A DNA stretch of 64,000 nucleotides from Prevotellaceae bacterium UBA1710 (GTDB lineage: Bacteria; Bacteroidota; Bacteroidia; Bacteroidales; Bacteroidaceae). This document shows positions 42,992 to 52,800 of this stretch, in pieces. The stretch is taken from positions 43,404-107,403 of the forward strand of contig DCJC01000054.1 in assembly GCA_002317355.1 (NCBI GenBank). The letters run 5' to 3'. The notes beneath the pieces are model-generated. The model was not told the origin of the DNA and did not search any database. It saw only the letters and a program-made list of their open reading frames with translations. Numbering within the stretch: the first letter of the stretch is position 1; every line of letters starts with the position of its first letter. Made by a program: the position numbers and the translations under genes.

Positions 42992-45900
42992 ATGAAAAGA
43001 ATATTTACTGCATTAGTCATATTCTTGACTCTATCTCTATTCTCTACTGACGCGCTGGCACAACAGCGTCGTCCCGTTGACTCAAAGCACCCACTCTGGT
43101 TGGTGCATGTCGATGTATGGAATCAGGCTGATCCACAGAAGATCATCGACCTTATTCCTGATGACATCAAGCCTTATGTGTGTCTTAATCTGTCACTCTC
43201 ATGTGCCTACGACACAAAGCTTAACATCCATCAGCGCCCGCAGAATGCTGTCAGAACCTATAAGTCATGGGCTACCATCTGTCAGCAGAACCGTATGTGG
43301 TTCACTCTTCAGCCAGCCAGCGGTGGTCACACACATATCCACGAGAACGACCTTGAGACATTCGAGTACTTCTTCAAGCACTACCCTAACTTCCTTGGCT
43401 GGAACTATGCCGAGCAGTTCTGGGGCTTCGACGAGGCTGGCGACCTGTTCTCAAGTTCGCAGTCAGACCGTATCGCTCTCTTCGCAAAACTCGTGCCTAT
43501 GCACCATAAGTATGGTGGTTTCCTCACCATCAGCTTCTGCGGAAACATCTGGTCACATGGTCTCAACCCTGTAGCTATGCTGAAGCGTAATGCAGAGCTC
43601 CTTCAGGCTTCAAAAGACTATCCTGAGGCTATTCTCTGGCTCTATAAATACACTACATCATCTTGTTTCTACAACAATGAGAGTGTAAGCTTCGGCCCAT
43701 TCGTTGCAGGTCTTGCAAAGAACTATGGTGTACGCTATGATAACTGTGGTTGGAATGGTGCGCTTGACGCTATTCTTGGCGAGAAGCATGGTAAGAAATA
43801 CCCTGTAGCTGCTGGTATCGGTACTGTAATGGAGCAGACTTGCCAGAATGGTGGTGCTGTATGGGATGGTCCAGAGCTTATCTGGACAGAGGACTTCCAG
43901 AATCTCGCCAACACAAAGGTGGGTGAGTACACTAAGCGTAACTGGGGCACATTCCCAGGCTTCCGCAATATCTGGATTGATATGTTCCGCAAGATCATTG
44001 ACGGTACACTCTATATCCCATCCCAGCAGGAAGTCATCGACAAGACAAAGATCATCCTCGTCAACGATGTGAAGTCAGGAAGCCTTGAGGATATGTATGC
44101 TACCTGGGGTGATCTATACGATGGCCTCTACAAGCAGAATGATCCATTCAATCGTGGTAATGGTCAGTGGATGGATAACTTCTGGTATCTCAAGAAGACT
44201 GGCCGCTATGGCACAATCCCTATGACTCCAACTATTACGGACATAGCGACTGGTATTCCTACAAAGGTTAAGAAATCTACACGTACAAGCACATGGTCAT
44301 CAATCTCTGCAAAGACCAATGCATTCAACGAGGCTTATCCAGAGGTTAGCACAGGCGATCTCTTCGTTTCACGCTATAAGAACCAGCTTGTAACCTATAC
44401 TCCTTACACATACCTGAATAAGAAGACTACAGCATCTGCTAACGTTCCTCTTCAGTATAACACCTGTAAGAGCCTCGACCTTACATACGGTAAGCTCAGC
44501 AGCGGTCTTATCAAGGAGTATGCAGATTCTATCACACTCTATCTCAACAACTACCGTTCTGATACAACAAAGAACGTGGAGGATGTCATTATTGTCAATG
44601 GTGCAACATCTGAGCCAAGCTACACAATGGTAAAGCGTGCAGAGGCTAAGGCTACAGCAGAGGCAGCATGGGATGCAGAGAAGGGCGCATACACCATCAA
44701 GGTGAGCCATAACGGACCTGTTGACCTCAAGATCCTCTGTGCAGGAAGTGAGACAGAGCGCAGCACAGACATCGTAAACTGCGAGCGTCTTGAGATTCCA
44801 AAGCAGCCAGAACCATACTTCGGCACTATCATCATCGAGGCTGAGGATATGAACTACAGATATATCGGCAGTAATGAGGTGACACCTTACTATTCAAGCT
44901 ACCAGTGGGTAAGAGGTCAGGCAGGTAACGGCTTCATTGTAACAGGTACAAGTGCTTCTGCTGCCCTCAACTGTAAGGTACGTGTGCCAAAGGCTGGCAA
45001 ATATACTGCTATGGTTCGCTATAACAATACCGTCAAGGATTGTGATGTACGTCTCCGTATCAATAACGAGAAGGCTCAGTCTGCTCAGTTCGTGAAGACA
45101 GCCACTAACGAATGGAAGAAGGCTGGTGTAACCTTCGACATGGTTGAAGGTGATAATGATTTCTATCTCTTCAATACTGCAGGCGTGAACATGTTCATCG
45201 ATCAGGTCATCTTTACTCCTGCTGAGGAAGAGGCTGAGAAGTTTGAGATCACCATCCATGGCAGAGATGAGGGTACTGCTGTTTCTAACGTACCTGCTGC
45301 CGCTGAAGGTGAGACTGTAACCCTCACACCACAGGGTAATGAAGGCTGCATCATCGTTGGTTGGAATATCATTCATGGAAACATCAACATCAAGGACAAC
45401 GGTGACGGCACATTCTCATTCACAATGCCTGATGACATCGTAACTCTCGAGCCTGTCTTCAAGGATACATCAGCAGCATATCTCCTCAACTTCGACAACG
45501 TGGCAAACGGTGCAATGCCTGAGGGCTGGCGTGCAGATGATGGCGCTATCCATGAGTATCCAAACTCTTATAGTTCAGGTCCACGTACCTTCAAGGGCTT
45601 TGCAGGAACATATAAGACTGGTCTCTATTGGAGAACAAAGAATGCAGACTACGGTAAGCAGGCTAAATATCCTCTCACACTTGAGCCTGGTACATACAAG
45701 TTGACATACGCTATGGCAGCATGGAAGGAAGCACCACAGTGCAAGGGCCAGATTCTCACAAGCACTGGTTCTGTAGTGGCAGAGACTGAGTATAGCGTAG
45801 CTCAGCCATGTGCAAATGGAATGACTGACGCCAATCTCTCAGCTGCAGAGGAAAAGGTTCTTGAGTTCGAAATCAAGGAAAAGGGCAATTATGTCATCAA

Positions 45901-46135
45901 CTTCCAGAACAACGGAACAGGCTTCTCTGAATTCCTCCTCCTTTCTTGCCGTGTCAAGAAGTTGAGCGATCCGTCTGGTGACGTTTCAGGCATAGACAGC
46001 ATCTTCTTTAAGGATGAAGATACCAATGGTCTTGAGATCTTCACTGTAGATGGCAAGAAGATTCCATCACTCCAGCGCGGCCTTAATATCATCCGTCGCA
46101 AAGGTATGGACGTTAAGAAGGTCTATGTAAAATAG
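42992..46135 (+). CDS. GH98 endo-glycosidase with carbohydrate-binding module
   Basis: A 1047-residue exported enzyme; signal peptide to about ALAQ (24). The GH98 barrel starts HPLWLVHVDVWNQADPQKII near residue 33. NYAEQFWGFDEAG near 138-150 holds the likely catalytic Glu141, and NGGAVWDGPELIWTEDF near 288 is a second conserved acidic block. Residues about 615-750 form a CBM6/35-like module beginning IIEAEDMNYRY. A short bacterial-repeat segment (about 755-830) and a jelly-roll (about 830-1000) follow, then the tail FTVDGKKIPSLQRGLNIIR. Known GH98 enzymes cut blood-group glycans or glucuronoarabinoxylan; the GH115 neighbour favours xylan. Confidence 0.88.
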   Translation: MKRIFTALVIFLTLSLFSTDALAQQRRPVDSKHPLWLVHVDVWNQADPQKIIDLIPDDIKPYVCLNLSLSCAYDTKLNIHQRPQNAVRTYKSWATICQQNRMWFTLQPASGGHTHIHENDLETFEYFFKHYPNFLGWNYAEQFWGFDEAGDLFSSSQSDRIALFAKLVPMHHKYGGFLTISFCGNIWSHGLNPVAMLKRNAELLQASKDYPEAILWLYKYTTSSCFYNNESVSFGPFVAGLAKNYGVRYDNCGWNGALDAILGEKHGKKYPVAAGIGTVMEQTCQNGGAVWDGPELIWTEDFQNLANTKVGEYTKRNWGTFPGFRNIWIDMFRKIIDGTLYIPSQQEVIDKTKIILVNDVKSGSLEDMYATWGDLYDGLYKQNDPFNRGNGQWMDNFWYLKKTGRYGTIPMTPTITDIATGIPTKVKKSTRTSTWSSISAKTNAFNEAYPEVSTGDLFVSRYKNQLVTYTPYTYLNKKTTASANVPLQYNTCKSLDLTYGKLSSGLIKEYADSITLYLNNYRSDTTKNVEDVIIVNGATSEPSYTMVKRAEAKATAEAAWDAEKGAYTIKVSHNGPVDLKILCAGSETERSTDIVNCERLEIPKQPEPYFGTIIIEAEDMNYRYIGSNEVTPYYSSYQWVRGQAGNGFIVTGTSASAALNCKVRVPKAGKYTAMVRYNNTVKDCDVRLRINNEKAQSAQFVKTATNEWKKAGVTFDMVEGDNDFYLFNTAGVNMFIDQVIFTPAEEEAEKFEITIHGRDEGTAVSNVPAAAEGETVTLTPQGNEGCIIVGWNIIHGNINIKDNGDGTFSFTMPDDIVTLEPVFKDTSAAYLLNFDNVANGAMPEGWRADDGAIHEYPNSYSSGPRTFKGFAGTYKTGLYWRTKNADYGKQAKYPLTLEPGTYKLTYAMAAWKEAPQCKGQILTSTGSVVAETEYSVAQPCANGMTDANLSAAEEKVLEFEIKEKGNYVINFQNNGTGFSEFLLLSCRVKKLSDPSGDVSGIDSIFFKDEDTNGLEIFTVDGKKIPSLQRGLNIIRRKGMDVKKVYVK

Positions 46136-46176
46136 GCTACAAGCACATTAAGCACATTAGTTGTTATTAAATATCC

Positions 46177-46223
46177 AATCCCTCGTCTGCATGGCAGTGA
46201 TGCTTGCATTCGGGGGATTTTTT
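46177..46223 (+). terminator. Terminator after the GH98 gene
   Basis: AATCCCTCG (46177-46185) pairs with CGGGGGATT (46211-46219) with one mismatch, then a T-run. Confidence 0.7.
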
Positions 46224-46275
46224 GTACCCCCACGTAACAATTAAAATACAGGAACATCAGAGAAAGGGAATCCAT

Positions 46276-46391
46276 AGTGCCAAAAGTGCCAAAGTGCCAC
46301 TTGGCACTTTCAAGCAAATTCCTATTATAAATAAGGTGTATGTTGAAAATAATAAGAAAGTGCCACATGGCACTTTGGCACTTTTGGCACT
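46276..46391. repeat. GTGCCA hairpin 1
   Basis: Left arm 46276-46311 and right arm 46356-46391 are complementary at 34 of 36 positions and consist of GTGCCA/TGGCAC words. The 44-nt loop includes ATAAGGTGTATG. Each arm is itself partly palindromic. Confidence 0.92.
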
Positions 46392-46453
46392 TTCTATCAC
46401 TGATTACACTTTCTCTACTCAAATGGGAATTGATGATTTTTCTAGATTTAGAT

Positions 46454-46579
46454 AAAAGTGTGCCAAAAGTGCCACTGTGCCAAGTGGCATAATATATTAA
46501 AATACCTTATATAATAAGGTGTATGAAGAAAATGATGAAAGTGTGCCTAGTGGCACAGTGGCACAAGTGGCACACTTTT
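46454..46579. repeat. GTGCCA hairpin 2
   Basis: Left arm 46454-46489 and right arm about 46544-46579 built from the same words but in another order (AAAAGTGTGCCAAAAGTGCC against its near complement). The loop again contains ATAAGGTGTATG, inside a small CCTTAT/ATAAGG stem. Confidence 0.88.
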
Positions 46580-46668
46580 TCTTATTGGGCATTCTCAACC
46601 TAACTGAAAAATTGAAGATCTCTCAGAATTTCTTTTACCCCCTTTGAAGGATAAACAATATGCTCTCC

Positions 46669-46833
46669 TTCGATTGTTGTTCGATCCTCCTTCGATTGTT
46701 GTTCGATTACTGTTCGATTATCCTTCGATCTGCCTTCGCTTTCCCTTTGCTCCAGCATCGATTATAGAGCGACAAGTGAGCGATGGATAAGCGTTCAATG
46801 AGCGAGGGCATAACGGCGGATCAGCGAAGGAAG
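46669..46833. repeat. 11-bp-period array with orientation switch (array 2)
   Basis: Fifteen 11-bp units without a register slip: seven start TTCG (for example TTCGATTGTTG, twice), then TTTGCTCCAGC and ATCGATTATAG form the turn, then AGCG-type units (AGCGACAAGTG, AGCGATGGATA, AGCGTTCAATG, AGCGAGGGCAT, AGCGAAGGAAG). TTCGCT and AGCGAA are complements, so the second half mirrors the first. No gene overlaps. Confidence 0.9.
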
Positions 46834-47042
46834 AAGCCCTTTTTATGCAGAATGCGACAATGTTACATTGTTACATTCCATTTCCCGGGCTTTGACGCCC
46901 AAAAGCCATAAATCCCACAATTTTATGCCTATATGTTATTCTGTGCAAAGTTTTTGGTATAATCCCAAAAGAAAGCCGCAAGAATGTTACAAATTAAAAA
47001 GTTTGTGGTACAATTCACACCTAATATATAAAATATAAGTTG

Positions 47043-47050
47043 TAACTTTG
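47043..47050 (+). promoter_or_regulatory. -7 element before the FAS1-SusC-SusD locus
   Basis: TAACTTTG followed by CA, 70 bp before the first FAS1 gene. No clear TTTG at 19-21 bp upstream, so an activator-dependent promoter is possible. Confidence 0.5.
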
Positions 47051-47119
47051 CACGCACATTTCTATATGCTAAAAAATCATAATTTAAGATTTCTTAAAAA
47101 ACTAATAATAAAACCAACA

Positions 47120-49708
47120 ATGACAAGTAGTAAATTTTTACTGATGATGGGATGGCGGAGACTCTCTTTCGCTGTCGCGCTGTCGGCATGCATGATGTGT
47201 TTCACGTCATGCGACAAGTATGATTTGGACAAGACCGATCCTGAAGGATGGGGTGCCAGCATCTACAGCTACCTCGCTGAGGATGGGCATTACACCAACA
47301 CTATCAGACTGATTGAGGATCTTGGCCAAAAGGAAGTGTTGGCTAAGACAGGTTCCAAGACTTTGTTTGTTGCAGATGACGATGCCTTTGCTCGTTTCTT
47401 CAGCAACAACAAATGGGGTGTCAGCCGTTATGAGCAGTTGAGTGAGAGTCAGAAGAAGCTTCTTCTCTATGGCTCTATGATCAACAACAGCTATCAGATT
47501 AACACCCTCTCAAGTGTGGGTGGTGATCAGGGCATCATCGAGGGTGCTTGCGTGCGCCGCTCAACAGCTTCAACAATCTATGACTCAGTGCAGGTGGTGA
47601 AGGTGGAGGATCTACCTTCAATGCGTCCAGAAGACAGAAAGAACAATTCATGCTGGGCTAAGTTCGGAGACCGCAAGAGTGTTGTGCTCATGAACGATTT
47701 GACTACCGTTCCTATGGTGCATTTCGTAGAGGATTTTATCGCTAACAACCATTTCCTCAATTCAGATATCAATTTCCTTTTCAACGGAAAGATTGACCGT
47801 AAGCCGGGTGATGCTATCGTCAATGGCGTTAATGTGGGCAAGATGAACATCAAGTGTAGTAACGGATTCATCCATAAGCTTGATGAGGTGGCGCTCCCAT
47901 TGGACAACATGGCACAGCTTATTGCCAACAATCCAGAGACATCGGAATTCAGCAAACTTCTTGAGCGTTTCTCTGCTCCTTATTATGTAGGTAAGGAAAT
48001 CACAGACCGCTACAATCTCTTCTACAACACAAATGTTGACTCAGTGTTCCAGAAGCGCTACTTCTCTCTGCAGGCAAGGCATGAGCTGAATACTGATGAT
48101 GACAATAAGGTGCATCAGGATCTTCTTGAGTTCGACCCAGGTTGGAACAGATACTATATCAATGATGAGTACGTGTCTGGCTCTGACGATGAGCTTGCCG
48201 TAAACCGTGACATGGCTTTCATCCTTGCTCCAACTAACGAGGCTCTCGCTGAGTACTGGAAGAATGGTGCTGGCCGTATCCTCATCGACCAGTACGGAAC
48301 AGTCGAGAATATCCCTAACGATGTAGTCAAGGAACTTATCAACAATAACTTCAAGGTGTCATTCCGTTCTAAGGGTGTTCAGAGCAAGTTCCCTACAATC
48401 CTTAATGATGCCAACGACCCAATGGATGTTGATCCATCAAAGGTAAAGGAGGTTATGGTAGGCTGTAATGGTACAGTCTATGTAATGAACTCTATCTATT
48501 CTCCAACTGCATTTGTCAGCGTTAAGTATCCTACTGTAGTAAACAAGACAATGAAGCTCATCAACTGGGCTATCGATCAGAATCAATATACTGTATATTT
48601 GAATTCCCTTAATGCTTACTATAGCTTCTTCATCCCTACCAACAAGGCGATGTTAGAGTATGTCAATCCTGCAACCTACGGCAAGATGCAGCCTGAGCTC
48701 TATCGCTTCCACTACGACGAGACCATGAACAACCCTGTATGGGCGAGCGTCTTCGCCTATAATATGGAGACTCATGAGGTTGGTGACAGTATCGGCGAAA
48801 TCCGTAATCAGCCTGAACTTATGAAACAGATTCTCAAGGATGTTCTCGACAACTGCATCGTGGTGAACAAGAATGTTGAGGACGGCCATGAGTATTATCT
48901 CACCAAGGCTGGTACTGCGCTCCGTGTAAGGAACGTGAAAGCTGGTGTCAACGGCATGACCGTAGAAGGCAGCTTCCAGGTGAACGATTCAAAGAAGCCT
49001 CTCTATGTAACAGAAATCTATGACCAGTCAGCAAATCCAGCTCTCAACAAGGCAGGTAACGGAAAGTGCTATATTCTCGACTCAAAGCCTATCATGACTA
49101 CGAAAAAGAGTGTGATGGAGATTCTGGGAGAGCACGAGGAGATGTCAGAGATGTTTAAGCTCTTTTATTTAAGCGGTATCTATGAGTCTATAAGAAACAA
49201 GACACAGGCTGCGGTGAGCGGCGCTAATATTAGTGTGTTCAACTCTTACCACTACACTGTATATGTACCTACAAATGAAGCAATCAAGGAGCTTCAGGCA
49301 CAGGGAAAACTTCCAACTTACGAGCAGGTACAGCAGGAGCAGGCCAACGGCAACACCGAAGTGGTTGAGCAGATGCAGCAGAGAATTGCTGACTTTGTAA
49401 GACTCCACATTCAGGATAACGCCATGTTTATTGGTGCTAATCCTATTGAGCGCGAGAAGTACGAGACTGCATGCCTCGGTAGCAATGGCAAGTTCGAACG
49501 TATTTATGTTACACTTGGTGATGACAATATCTCTATCCAGATAAATGCTGATGACAAGAATCCAGCCAAGGTGGTAAAGAAGGAGGGCCTCTACAATCTT
49601 CAGGCACGCGAATATTTCGTTCCTGACTTGTTTTTAGAGAAAGCCCAGAGGGTTGCAACATCTTCTTCTGCAGTAGTTCACCTCATCGACAAGGCATTGT
49701 ACAAGTAA
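47120..49708 (+). CDS. Lipoprotein with about four fasciclin (FAS1) domains
   Basis: An 862-residue lipoprotein from the ATG at 47120 (MTSSKFLLMMGWRRLSFAVA); the lipobox ends at the Cys of FTSCDKYD near residue 31. The longer frame from 47048 overlaps the promoter and is rejected. Four FAS1-type motifs are visible: LFVADDDAFARFF near 82, ILAPTNEALAEYW near 370, FFIPTNKAMLEY near 500 and VYVPTNEAIKEL near 713. FAS1 domains act in adhesion and glycan or protein contacts. As first gene before SusC/SusD it may be a surface glycan-binding partner of the transporter; this is an inference. Confidence 0.85.
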   Translation: MTSSKFLLMMGWRRLSFAVALSACMMCFTSCDKYDLDKTDPEGWGASIYSYLAEDGHYTNTIRLIEDLGQKEVLAKTGSKTLFVADDDAFARFFSNNKWGVSRYEQLSESQKKLLLYGSMINNSYQINTLSSVGGDQGIIEGACVRRSTASTIYDSVQVVKVEDLPSMRPEDRKNNSCWAKFGDRKSVVLMNDLTTVPMVHFVEDFIANNHFLNSDINFLFNGKIDRKPGDAIVNGVNVGKMNIKCSNGFIHKLDEVALPLDNMAQLIANNPETSEFSKLLERFSAPYYVGKEITDRYNLFYNTNVDSVFQKRYFSLQARHELNTDDDNKVHQDLLEFDPGWNRYYINDEYVSGSDDELAVNRDMAFILAPTNEALAEYWKNGAGRILIDQYGTVENIPNDVVKELINNNFKVSFRSKGVQSKFPTILNDANDPMDVDPSKVKEVMVGCNGTVYVMNSIYSPTAFVSVKYPTVVNKTMKLINWAIDQNQYTVYLNSLNAYYSFFIPTNKAMLEYVNPATYGKMQPELYRFHYDETMNNPVWASVFAYNMETHEVGDSIGEIRNQPELMKQILKDVLDNCIVVNKNVEDGHEYYLTKAGTALRVRNVKAGVNGMTVEGSFQVNDSKKPLYVTEIYDQSANPALNKAGNGKCYILDSKPIMTTKKSVMEILGEHEEMSEMFKLFYLSGIYESIRNKTQAAVSGANISVFNSYHYTVYVPTNEAIKELQAQGKLPTYEQVQQEQANGNTEVVEQMQQRIADFVRLHIQDNAMFIGANPIEREKYETACLGSNGKFERIYVTLGDDNISIQINADDKNPAKVVKKEGLYNLQAREYFVPDLFLEKAQRVATSSSAVVHLIDKALYK

Positions 49709-49712
49709 GTTC

Positions 49713-49746
49713 ATTTACCATTTACCATGTACAATTTACCATTATC
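49713..49746. repeat. 7-bp-period array before the first susC-like gene
   Basis: ATTTACC, ATTTACC, ATGTACA and ATTTACC in register, starting 4 bp after the FAS1 gene stop. Its inverse (AAATGGTAG, AAATGGTAGG) follows at about 49770-49793. Confidence 0.7.
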
Positions 49747-49826
49747 ATTTTACCGTTTTCATTTCACGAAAAATGGTAGTGACAAATGGTAGGTTAACGT
49801 AAGATATTCATTACACATTATATATT

Positions 49827-52800
49827 ATGACAATATTTTCATCAAAAGGAATGTGGAACAAGAGAGCAAAGACATTACTGCTCGCTTTGCCATTATTCTC
49901 TTATACAGCCTTTGCGCAGCAGGCAGGACAGATGATTTCTGGTACTGTGTCTGATGCCATGGGACCTGTCATGATGGCTAACGTAGTCGAGATTGATGCA
50001 AGCAACCGTATCGTTAGCTCTACTCAGACAGATATCAATGGTAACTTCTCATTCAAGATCAAGGATCCAAAGCATAAGTTGAGATTCAGTTTCGTTGGAT
50101 GTAAGACAAAGACCATGCCTATCAAGGGTGACGTATATAACGTAACACTCGAAGATCAGACAACTCTTTCTGAAGTTACAGTCACCTCAAAGCGTCGTTC
50201 CAGCGGTTCTGGTCTCTCTATCCCTAAGGATGAGATGTCAACGGCCAGCCAGTCTATCGACATGAAGGAGTTCGAAGGTCTTGCATTGACCACAGTCGAT
50301 GAGGCTCTCCAGGGTCGTATCGCAGGTCTTGATATCGTTGCTAACTCTGGTAACCTTGGTTCTGGAACATCTATGCGTCTTCGTGGTGTCAGCTCTATCA
50401 ACAGCAGTGCAGAGCCTCTCATCGTAGTTGATGGTAACGTATTCGATAAGGGCAGCAACGAACTTGACCTTGCTTCTGCAAATGATGAGAAGTTCGCTGA
50501 GCTTCTTAACATCAACCCGGAAGATATCGAGAGCATCAGCGTATTGAAGGATGCTACCGCTACTGCAATCTGGGGTTCTCAGGGTGCTAATGGTGTTATC
50601 GAGATCAAGACAAAGCGTGGTGTACGTGGTGCTACCCGTGTATCATACAGCTATCGTATCACTGGTACAACACAGCCTCAGGGCTACAAGCTTCTTTCCG
50701 GTGACGAATATACCATGCTCTTGAAGGAATCTTACTTCAACCCACACCTTAGCAGTTCTGCCAGTGACATCGTGGAAATCAACTATGATCCAACAAACCC
50801 ACTCGGTTGGAACAACTTCAACAAGAACACAGACTGGGTGAAGGAGGTAAAGCAGACTGGTTGGCGTCAGAACCACTATTTATCGCTTACTGGTGGTGGT
50901 GAAAAGGCTCACTTCCGTATCGGTGCAGGTTATGACCATGAGACAGGTTCTGTGATCAAGCAGCAGTTGGATCGTATCAGTACACGTGTAGCTCTTGACT
51001 ACTTCGTGTCTAACCGCATCAAGATTGTTACAAACCTTGCGTTTACATACACAAAGAACCAGAAGAACTACTCTGACCTTCTTCCTATAGCATATAGGTA
51101 TATGCCTAACGTATCTATCTACGAGATGGATATGAACAATCAGTCAACAGGCAATTATTTCCTCTTGCCTCGCGGTCTTTCTTCTGCTCTTAACGATCAG
51201 TTGCCTGATGATAACCAGAACAGATTTAACCGTCAGAATCCTATAGCTATTGCTAATCTTGCCTCTAACAATGAGTCTAACTTCAAGATTGTTCCTGAGT
51301 TCCAGCTCCAGTACAGTCTTCTTGGCACTGAGCAGGATCAGACTCAGTTGAAGTATGAGGGTAAGATCGTATTTGACATCAACAACCAGTATCAGGATCT
51401 CTTCTTCCCAGGCGAGCTGAATGTTAATGGTTGGTCTAACAAGTCAAATGACCGTGCTACAACAAACAGCTACAAGAGTCTTGGAATCTCTACCACACAT
51501 ACTCTTACCTTCATCCCTCATTTCAAGAATGAAGATCACAGCATGATGATGATGCTCCGTGGTCAGCTCAATAATGGTGAGAACAAGTCACAAAAGACTA
51601 CTAAGTATGGTCTCGTCGGCTCTACAAACCCAGGCGCAGCGGGTATCATCGATGGTGACTTCACAAGTGGTGCAGGTCAGTGGCGCAGTCTCTACCTCAC
51701 TTACTCTTTGCACTATGCTTATAAGAGTCGCTATATGTTCGACTTCTCCGTTCGTCGTGACGGATGTACCAAGTTCGGTCCTGATAACCGTTGGGGTACT
51801 TTCCCAGCTTTCTCTGTCCGTTGGAATGTCAGCAAGGAGCCTTGGATGCAGAAGTCACTTCCTTGGGTATCAATGCTCTCTCTCCGTCCAGGTTGGGGTA
51901 TCGTAGGTCAGCAGCCTAATGCTGAGTATCTGTTCTATAGCCGTTATGCAAATGGTGGTGGTTATATGAATCAGGGTTCTACACATCCAAACAACATTCA
52001 GCTCAAGAACCTCAAGTGGGAGCAGAAGATGACCTACAACCTTGGTGTTGACTTCGGTATCCTCGATGATAAACTTAATGGTAATGTCGAGGTGTATAAG
52101 CAGTACACATCTGACCTCCTTATGCAAAATCGTGGTATTCCTTCTTCATCAGGTTTCGCAAACCTTGCATACGACAACGTAGGTAAGATGGAGAATACCG
52201 GTTGGGAGTTCAATATCAACACAAACAACCTTATTAAGTTTGGCAAGTTTGGTGTTGACTTCAATGTTACATTCGCTAACAACAAGAATGTCATCACCGA
52301 GATGGATGAGACCTGTCTTGCTACTCTCAACAAGGACTTTGATCGCAAAAACGGTAGTTATCTGACACGTGTTGACCTTAACAAGTCATTCGGTTCTATC
52401 TATGGTTTCCGCTATAAGGGTGTTTATCAGTATAGTGACTACTCTGCAAAGGAGATTCCAGGTGTGAGCGGTCCTAATGCACCTGTAGTTCGTGATGCGA
52501 ATGGAAATGTCATTCTCGACAACCACGATCGCACAACACCTATGACATTCTGCTATAGCGGTACATCTGCAATCTACGAGTTCAAGGGTGGTGATGCTAT
52601 CTATGAGGATGTCAACCATGATGGTACTATCAACGAGCTTGATATCGTTTACCTTGGTTCTTCACTTCCTAAGTTCACTGGTGGTTTCGGTGTTAAGTTC
52701 AAGTGGGGACGCTGGACATGGAACAATCAGTTCAACTTCCGTTACGGTAACAAGATTGTCAACATGAACCGCATGAACCTTGAGTCTATGTATGGAAATG

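Noticed and set aside
46123..46455. Two opposing short frames (99 and 83 codons)
   Set aside because: They cover the terminator and GTGCCA hairpin 1; the open frames come from the repeat words, with no start signal or protein-like composition.
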